Positions 42,701 to 47,590 of a DNA stretch of 47,590 bases are shown here, piece by piece; position 1 is the stretch's first letter, and each line of letters begins with the position of its first letter. The notes under the pieces were generated by a model, which was not told the origin of the DNA, made no database searches, and worked only from the letters and a program-made list of their open reading frames with translations. The DNA is taken from NCBI GenBank assembly GCA_947038175.1, contig CAMQVJ010000014.1, positions 1-47,590 of the forward strand, written 5' to 3'. This DNA comes from an uncultured Desulfovibrio sp. Lineage in GTDB: Bacteria > Desulfobacterota > Desulfovibrionia > Desulfovibrionales > Desulfovibrionaceae. A program made the position numbers and the translations under genes.

Positions 42701-43438
42701 GTGATTACGTTGAACGGAGCAATCACGTTCATCGCAAGCAAAAGTATTGCCATATTTATCTGCTATGACTTGAATTTCAATATGTCGAACATTTTCTAAA
42801 TATTTTTCAACAAAAAGGCGAGGGTTACCAAAAGAGGCTTCCGCCATGGTAGATGCTTTAACAAATGCATCTTCAAGGGTTGCTTCATCACGAATAACGA
42901 AAATACCACGTCCACCGCCGCCGCCTTCAGCTTTAAGCATAGCTGGCATGCCAATTTCTCTGATAGTTTGCTTGGCTTCTTCAATGCCAACAGCACCTTC
43001 AGAGCCTGGCACAACAGGGATATTAAGTTCTTTTGCGATATTACGGGCTTGCACTTTATTGCCAAGCAGTTTCATAGCATCAGATTGTGCGCCAATAAAG
43101 ATAATACCCGCTTCCTCACATTTGCGTGGGAAAGTATCATCTTCAGAAGCAAAGCCCCAACCTGGGTGAATAGCAACAACTCCACGTTTTTTCGCTTTGC
43201 TAATAATAAGATCAATATCTAAATATGCGGTTGGGTCAGAACCAAGTAACATAAGCTCTTGCGCAGAAGATGCTGCTGGTGACGTTTTGTCTACATCTGT
43301 AACAGTAAGAATTGCTGTGGCTTGAAAACGCTCACGAATGGAACGACAAATGCGTCGACCAGATATTCCTCGATTGGCAACAAGGATAGGTTTATCACGT
43401 AGTTGAACTAACAATTCTTCCATACTTATCGGAGACAT
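39728..43438 (-). CDS. pyc: Pyruvate carboxylase with C-terminal zinc ribbon
   Basis: The 1236-residue protein carboxylates pyruvate to oxaloacetate. The biotin carboxylase half runs from LVANRGISGRRICRSI through KAEGGGGGRGIFV, HIEIQVIADKYGN, RDCSVQRNHQKLIEITPS and LIEVNTRLQVEHGITE. The carboxyltransferase begins FTDTTTRDLTQSNSGNRFR and has metal-site LVLHCHRHYTDG. The biotinyl domain has SIMKQEKAVLAPRDSII, with the lysine in MKQ rather than the usual AMKM. After it comes a four-cysteine ribbon (CPNKKC...CPYCG) not normal for the family. Starts at 43483, 43456 and 43438 exist; 43438 has AAGG 8 bases upstream and follows the birA stop by 10 bases. Confidence 0.94.
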   Translation of the reverse strand: MSPISMEELLVQLRDKPILVANRGISGRRICRSIRERFQATAILTVTDVDKTSPAASSAQELMLLGSDPTAYLDIDLIISKAKKRGVVAIHPGWGFASEDDTFPRKCEEAGIIFIGAQSDAMKLLGNKVQARNIAKELNIPVVPGSEGAVGIEEAKQTIREIGMPAMLKAEGGGGGRGIFVIRDEATLEDAFVKASTMAEASFGNPRLFVEKYLENVRHIEIQVIADKYGNTFACDERDCSVQRNHQKLIEITPSPWIGMTEELRTQLKDYSCRLAEAVNYHSLCTVEFLVTEEGVPYLIEVNTRLQVEHGITECRYGLDLVETQIALAFGVPLSLNSETTKGHLSAMQVRINCEDPQKGFAPNAARITRYVSPGGPGIRIDSNLSAGYDFPSNYDSAGSLLISYGRGWGKVRSVMGRALDEYTITGVKTTIPFFRHILKNDQFCNADFNTTFIEKNPQLMHYQDLAPEAERLCHLLAEISAKGYNPYVQLGKYRSIDTPRMPTFEPVLPKIPKSIRHEANVYPSGDRDAVLDYVRDSNKIHFTDTTTRDLTQSNSGNRFRLSEDKLLAPYLDNCQFFSLENGGGAHFHVAMMANMTYPFTEAKTWNSLAPKTMKQILVRSTNVLGYSPQPRNLMQLTCEMICDDYHVIRCFDFLNDMRNMRPLAEVILNRKEVIFEPALSLSISKGFDIDHYIDVAKQTLQMVSSILGCDEKKAASSIILGLKDMAGICPPRFMRDLVSALRKKWPNLVLHCHRHYTDGLFVPSVCEAAKAGAHILDVGLGAAVRSYGQGDVLSTAAFLEGEMGLETVINKDMIREANFVIKQIMPYYDRYCAPYFQGIDHDVVHHCMPGGATSSSQEGAMKQGYIHLLPYMLRFLAGTRQVVRYHDVTPGSQITWNTAFLAVTGAWKRGEMKAVTKLLKILDDVTNTPEKKHDAQLQKDRLSLYQDCNDAFRNLLLGKFGKLPLGFPADWVYESAFGKKWESAIAERTDCSPLDNLSPADVVAEEYKCVDIIKREPTDEEFIMYLNHPGDAIKTMQFQDKFGDPNMLPLDVWFEGLEPGRELHFTDEGGKPHQVTIYSISAPNERGIVEVRYGFDSQAMTHEIKVANPRGISATDISIADPENENEIGAPSSGDLWVTYVKVGDIVKQGQELFNISIMKQEKAVLAPRDSIITHIFKLADYKNTRKMIPVHEGELIMAIDDIPLICPNKKCAKPLSVNNASFCPYCGTKITELL

Positions 43439-43448
43439 TTTTACCGCC

Positions 43449-44561
43449 TTACTCATTATCTTCTTGAGAGAATGTACCCCCAAGAATAGTTACAAAACCA
43501 ATAGTTGTTTGTAGCAAAAGCTCTCCCTGAGAATTTATGCCACTTACTCTACCTTGTATATAATCAAGCTCTTTTTCCCTTTGGCAAAAACTTTCTTTTA
43601 TAATAGGGCGGTGAACTTTCACCGTTTCCCCCATAAAAGCAAGATACTTTTGTGTTGTCATTTGCCAAGGTGTAATATTCGTCTTTGAGACTTGATTTGT
43701 ATACCATAAAAATATCCGTTCTACAAGAGTTAGCCATAAATGCCAAATAATAAAATTATTATCCTGTAACATATTATAATTTATAATTTTTTCAATGTTT
43801 TTGTTTGATGTATTTTCTATCTCTTTATTCTGGTTTTGTGAAATCTTTTTAAAGAGATTTATCTTTTTATTGAAAAGTAAATTATTACAATAATTTAGAT
43901 TGCTCGTGTCTGGGGTAGGCATGGCTTGTAATATTCCAGCGTTTATAAAAGAATCTTTTCGTAAATCTTCTTTGTCTGGTGCGCAGTAAGTATTGATTCC
44001 AATACCTGCGATGAGAACATTATTTCGTTCTTCAAGGAGTATGCCCGCAACTTTGCACCAGCCTTGGCCTTCTTTTCTTTGAAGAATGTCATTTGGCCAT
44101 TTTAAAAAAACTTCGTAACCCATTTCATTCAAAGCCTGCGCTATTATACCACCAAGGGCAGGGGCTGCTGCATCAGTAGAAAAAGGCGGGATATTAGGCA
44201 AGCAAAGGGCAGCGTAAATGTTCCCTTCTTGCGAGTGCCAATGGCGACGCAATTGCCCTCTGCCTGCTGTTTGATTACGACAAAGCACAGAAGAAAAAGG
44301 GGAGAAAAGATTTTGTTTTATCAAATATGAAGCAACATCAAGGGAAGAACTTGCGCTATCTGTTATGAACAAAGGTGCAGGCACGGAATGATTCGCCAGA
44401 CTGAGAGATTTAGGGAAAAGAAATTTTTGATGTGTTTCACTCTGATAGACAGTTGCTTCTTTAGAGTAATTTGACTCAGAAAACAAAAAAAGAAGATCAT
44501 CTTTTGGGTATTTAAAAAGATTTTCTTCATTTTCCGTCAAGAGGAATACCTTGTTTTTCAT
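43449..44561 (-). CDS. birA: Biotin-[carboxylase] ligase
   Basis: BirA activates biotin and attaches it to the carrier lysine of pyruvate carboxylase, the next gene. SSLDVASYLI, QTAGRGQLRRHWHS (biotin loop), FLKWPNDI, KVAGILLEERNNVLIAGIGINTY and the C-terminal SH3-like GRVSGINSQGELLLQT are present. There is no N-terminal helix-turn-helix, so it should not be a repressor; instead about 70 unfamiliar residues precede the catalytic core. A Lys/Asn/Ile-rich insert (about 225-260, ENTSNKNIEKIINYN) adds to the length of 370. GAGGT lies 10 bases before the ATG. Confidence 0.92.
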   Translation of the reverse strand: MKNKVFLLTENEENLFKYPKDDLLFLFSESNYSKEATVYQSETHQKFLFPKSLSLANHSVPAPLFITDSASSSLDVASYLIKQNLFSPFSSVLCRNQTAGRGQLRRHWHSQEGNIYAALCLPNIPPFSTDAAAPALGGIIAQALNEMGYEVFLKWPNDILQRKEGQGWCKVAGILLEERNNVLIAGIGINTYCAPDKEDLRKDSFINAGILQAMPTPDTSNLNYCNNLLFNKKINLFKKISQNQNKEIENTSNKNIEKIINYNMLQDNNFIIWHLWLTLVERIFLWYTNQVSKTNITPWQMTTQKYLAFMGETVKVHRPIIKESFCQREKELDYIQGRVSGINSQGELLLQTTIGFVTILGGTFSQEDNE

Positions 44562-44640
44562 TACTGTAAAACCTCTATATTATTGAAAAGTCAAGCGTTT
44601 ACTAGATGTATTTGCAAAACGTATGATAGTATAAATAGTT

Positions 44641-44673
44641 AAAAAGGGGACTCAAGTGTTTTTACGTTTGAGT
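44641..44673 (-). terminator. Possible weak terminator downstream of the SPOR gene
   Basis: On the minus strand ACTCAA and TTGAGT pair, extended by wobble pairs, with CCCC then TTTTT following. The C-run before the T-run weakens the case. It lies about 80 bases past the SPOR gene stop and before birA. Confidence 0.35.
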
Positions 44674-44754
44674 TAACTGCATAAATATATTAATAGGATT
44701 ATTTAATACAAACAGCGGTATTTTTCTTTTAAATAAATACTCATAAGAAAACAG

Positions 44755-45720
44755 TTATTTAACTTCTGTTTGCTCTTTTATAATACTGTCTCGAATGGCA
44801 AAGCGTTTGAAACTTTCACGCGCTTCTTGTAGTCTTAGTTCTGTCCCACGTAAAAGAACATGGACAAAGTACCAATTGCCTTTAGCGTCCTTTTCAGTAA
44901 CGAGCAGAGTTCTAAAACCTGCCCCTTCCAGTCTTTTACGAAGCGTGTCTGCTTGCTCGTCTTTTCTAAAAGCAGCGGTTCGTATATTAAAATCATATAT
45001 CCTTGTGGAAGGAATAATTTTTTCTGCGTTTTGATTGTCTTTTTCTACTTGGGTGTCGTCTGCTTTTTTGTTCTTATCCTTGCTTGATGCGCTATCTTTC
45101 TTATTTTCCTTGGAAAGAGTGCCATCTGTCTTTTCTTCATCAGTAGCCGTCGCAACAGAATTTGTTTTTAAGTTAGTCAGAAACTGAAGGTCTTCTTTTG
45201 GAAGAATTTCTGTTTTCTCTTTGCTTACTTGTACTTGAGGTAATAGTTTTTCAGGCTTTATCTTGGCCACCGTAGGCGCCATGCCTTTACCAATAATCAA
45301 ACCGAAAAGAAAAATAAACGACATGGTAACAAGCAAAGTTACAAGTGCAGTGATACAAGTGGAGGGACTGAGGGTTATTTGTAAACCAGTCTTAGTGGTT
45401 GTCGTATTATTCTCTTTGTTTGGTTCTGCTTCGTGCGTCGTATCATCGCTTGTATTTTGTGTATTGTTAAGAGTTGATTCATTACTCTGTGTATTGATTG
45501 GTGAAGCTGTTTCTGTATTTTCAGTGCTTTTAGTAAAAGGGCTTGGTTTTGTTTTTATAAAACCAGCTTCCATTTCGTCAGCCTTGCTGAAAGCGGACGA
45601 AGTTTCTGGAATTTCTTCTGTTTTCTTCTTTTTATTAAAAAAGTTGTTAAACTTTACTTTATCCACTTTAACTTTAGGCTCAATTCTAATATTAGGTTTT
45701 AATGCGGTCTTACGTTCCAT
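44755..45720 (-). CDS. Membrane-anchored SPOR-domain protein
   Basis: The 321-residue protein has a basic cytoplasmic N-terminus, an Asn/Thr-rich linker (about 65-112), one membrane helix at about 122-145, a Lys/Asp/Glu-rich periplasmic linker, and a C-terminal SPOR domain at about 238-315 (YDFNIRTAAFRKDEQADTLRKRLEGAGF, WYFVHVLLRG). SPOR domains bind denuded peptidoglycan at division sites, so a septal role like FtsN or DedD is likely but unproven. It is just downstream of argS, 41 bases apart, as remembered in Desulfovibrio. GGAG precedes the start. Confidence 0.87.
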   Translation of the reverse strand: MERKTALKPNIRIEPKVKVDKVKFNNFFNKKKKTEEIPETSSAFSKADEMEAGFIKTKPSPFTKSTENTETASPINTQSNESTLNNTQNTSDDTTHEAEPNKENNTTTTKTGLQITLSPSTCITALVTLLVTMSFIFLFGLIIGKGMAPTVAKIKPEKLLPQVQVSKEKTEILPKEDLQFLTNLKTNSVATATDEEKTDGTLSKENKKDSASSKDKNKKADDTQVEKDNQNAEKIIPSTRIYDFNIRTAAFRKDEQADTLRKRLEGAGFRTLLVTEKDAKGNWYFVHVLLRGTELRLQEARESFKRFAIRDSIIKEQTEVK

Positions 45721-45761
45721 ATGTGATTACTCCAAGAAAGATTAATAGGCAGCATCGAAAA

Positions 45762-47408
45762 CTACATAGAGTCAGGGGCGTGAACACCTAAAAGCTTTAA
45801 GCCATTCTTGAAAACAGTAGCAACTGCACGTAAGAGCCCAAGACGAGCACGTACCAGATTGTCTTCTCCGCCAAGAACAGGAGTGTTTGCATAGTAACTA
45901 TGGAATTTTCCTGCAAGATCCATAAGATAAAAACTAATAATATGAACCGCTTTTGATTTTGCAGCGTCTTCAACAGCGTCTTCAAAATGTAACGCATAAC
46001 GAATAAGATTAAGATCTGAGGCATCTGTTAGGCACGCAATATCTTCTAAAGAGCTTACACTTCCAATGGTTTTTCCATTATTTTCAGCACGTTTCAGCAG
46101 TGTTTGTATACGAGCGTGTGCGTATTGAACATAGTAAACAGGGTTTTCAAGATTTCTTTGTTTCACTAGTTCCAAGTCAAAATCTAAAGATTGATCACTC
46201 TTTCTTGAAAGGAACATGAAACGAGCAGCGTCAACCCCTACTTCGTCAATAACTTCACGCAAAGTAATAAATTCACCAGAACGAGTAGACATGGCAACGG
46301 GTTCTCCAGCTCGCAATAAATTAACGAGCTGAATGAGGATAACGGCAAAGTCGTCCTTAGGATTTTTACCGAGATTCGCAATGGCAGCAGACATACGGGG
46401 AATATAACCATGATGGTCTGCACCCCAAATATCAACCATTTCATCAAATCCACGGGCAATTTTATCGGCATGATAGGCAATATCAGAAGCAAAATAGGTG
46501 AGAAAGCCATCGCTTTTACGTAATACTCTGTCTTTGTCGTCGCCAAAATCAGTGCTTCTAAACCAAAGCGCACCATCAGATTCGTAAGCAATCCCTTTTT
46601 CTTTAAGGGTTTCAAGGGTTTTTTCTACTACTCCATTATCCACAAGACTTGCTTCTGAAAACCAAACCTGATGCTCAACACAAAACTCGTCCAAATCTTT
46701 TTTTATACCATTCAAAATCTCGGTCATGGCGTATTCAAAGCAAATATCTTCAGCGTTTTCTTTTTTAGGTAAATCAGGGTCTTTTTCAAGAAGTTCTTTT
46801 GCAATATCAATGATATAAGAACCCTTATAATAATCTTCTGGAAATTCAAACGGCATATTACAAAGCTCTTGCACACGGAGCCATGTGGAAAGCCCAAGTA
46901 AACGCATTTGTCTGCCTGCGTCGTTAATATAGTATTCTGTGCTCACGTCATAGTTTGCAAAACGCAAAATTCGAGAAATACTATCACCCACCGCCGCACC
47001 ACGTCCATGACCGATATGTAAAGGGCCTGTAGGGTTAGCGGAAACATATTCAACGTTTACTTTACGTTTATTTCCCAGCAGTGAAGAGCCGAAATTTTCC
47101 GATGCTTTTTCAATATGAAGGATTTGTTCATGCCAAAAAGAATCATGAAAAGTCACATTGATAAAGCCAGGTCCTGCTATTTCTACTTTTGAAAAAAGAG
47201 GATTCTTTTGGAGTTCAAGAGTAATTTCTTCAGCAATGGCGCGTGGAGCTTTTCCGCAAGCTTTAGCAAGAGTCATCGCTATATTCGTCGCAAGATCTCC
47301 GTGTTTAAGATCTTTTGGTAATTCAATGACTGCTTTTTCTGTCCATTCCAGGGCTTTTTCTTTTAGAATAGCTTGGAGAGCATCTTTCAGAATAGATATA
47401 TCGCGCAT
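45762..47408 (-). CDS. argS: Arginyl-tRNA synthetase
   Basis: ArgS charges tRNA-Arg. The 548-residue class I enzyme has the N-terminal Add1 domain (LPKDLKHGDLATNIAMTLAKA), ANPTGPLHIGHGRGAAVGDSISRIL with the HIGH-type motif, EYYINDAGRQM, and MSTRSGEFITLREVIDEVGVDAARFMFL. It ends in the DALR helical domain with AHARIQTLLKRA. A typical KMSKS is absent, as in many ArgRS. AAGGA lies 10 bases before the ATG. It heads the leftward run towards the SPOR gene and birA-pyc-pps. Confidence 0.96.
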   Translation of the reverse strand: MRDISILKDALQAILKEKALEWTEKAVIELPKDLKHGDLATNIAMTLAKACGKAPRAIAEEITLELQKNPLFSKVEIAGPGFINVTFHDSFWHEQILHIEKASENFGSSLLGNKRKVNVEYVSANPTGPLHIGHGRGAAVGDSISRILRFANYDVSTEYYINDAGRQMRLLGLSTWLRVQELCNMPFEFPEDYYKGSYIIDIAKELLEKDPDLPKKENAEDICFEYAMTEILNGIKKDLDEFCVEHQVWFSEASLVDNGVVEKTLETLKEKGIAYESDGALWFRSTDFGDDKDRVLRKSDGFLTYFASDIAYHADKIARGFDEMVDIWGADHHGYIPRMSAAIANLGKNPKDDFAVILIQLVNLLRAGEPVAMSTRSGEFITLREVIDEVGVDAARFMFLSRKSDQSLDFDLELVKQRNLENPVYYVQYAHARIQTLLKRAENNGKTIGSVSSLEDIACLTDASDLNLIRYALHFEDAVEDAAKSKAVHIISFYLMDLAGKFHSYYANTPVLGGEDNLVRARLGLLRAVATVFKNGLKLLGVHAPDSM

Positions 47409-47536
47409 GGTATTTAATCCTTATGTTAATCGGAATGTTATGATAGAGTAATTATTTTTCTAATAATTATGAGTGAGTATTTTATCTGAAATATGGGATA
47501 TACGCAAATAGAAAATGATATATGTTTTTTGCAAGG

Positions 47537-47590
47537 TTCTTCTTCTTCTTCTTCTTCTTCTTCTTCTTCTTCTTCTTCTTCTTCTTCTTC
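47537..47590. repeat. TTC trinucleotide microsatellite, cut by the window end
   Basis: Eighteen uninterrupted TTC units run to the last base, about 130 bases upstream of argS. On the minus strand it is (GAA)n. All three minus frames leaving the repeat stop within about 35 codons without a recognisable protein, so it is probably intergenic or the 3' tail of a gene outside the window. Confidence 0.9.

Noticed and set aside
43439-43483. Longer pyruvate carboxylase start inside birA
   Set aside because: The starts at 43483 and 43456 overlap the end of birA and lack a good ribosome site, whereas 43438 has AAGG well spaced and still precedes the conserved LVANRG segment.

Overview
The window is an AT-rich bacterial chromosome segment, about 40% GC by eye, from a Gram-negative anaerobe. 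I place it in the Desulfovibrionaceae, probably a low-GC host-associated member. The reasons are the birA - pyruvate carboxylase - giant PEP-synthase-like block, which from memory also occurs in Desulfovibrio, the aroA-tyrA pair, the fused IspDF, an AMP-forming PaaK-type ligase, and two metal-uptake operons with an FmdE protein. This is inference from remembered gene content, not from a search.

Layout. 1-3106: the end of a RodZ-like gene, a PaaK-family ligase and queuosine enzyme QueH. 3107-3708: a gene-free repeat and hairpin region. 3709-7533: a leftward FmdE / FecCD-type ABC operon, divergent from rightward modABC (8127-10514), followed by ackA. 12069-18740: mostly leftward housekeeping genes (cobO, GT9 glycosyltransferase, SPOUT methyltransferase, DUF456, ispDF, the RNase P RNA gene rnpB, a zinc-ribbon coiled-coil protein, Nif3). 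18986-21488: a cytoplasmic DsbA-like protein, an unrecognised gene and a phospholipid-methyltransferase-like gene. 21939-27334: leftward tyrA, aroA, xseA, a methyltransferase and ppiB. 27450-35491: mutY, icd, amrS, tag (leftward), an Smr protein, glpX and fabD. 35942-47408: leftward argS, SPOR protein, birA, pyc and pps. The last 54 bases are a TTC microsatellite cut off by the window end.

How the genes work together. The FecCD/FmdE and ModABC operons look like paired oxyanion or metal acquisition, of the kind that supplies molybdo- or tungsto-enzymes. birA, pyc and pps, with glpX and icd nearby, form a C3/C4 anaplerotic and gluconeogenic set; BirA would biotinylate the carboxylase. AckA makes ATP from acetyl phosphate.

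The most unusual content lies outside the genes. A dispersed family of hairpin-rich intergenic elements has about five copies or relics. One has near-perfect 15-base terminal inverted repeats and nearby 9-base direct repeats, and two share a long body whose main hairpin shows compensatory changes. There are also a roughly 150-base tandem family next to a GC-rich chain of tiny-loop hairpins, and 38-base tandem repeats. Several housekeeping enzymes (AroA, a PmtA-like enzyme, MutY, BirA, QueH, Pps) carry extra segments. Many of these are Asn/Thr/Glu-rich, and two show 15-base tandem units. I saw no CRISPR array, tRNA, rRNA or complete transposase gene.
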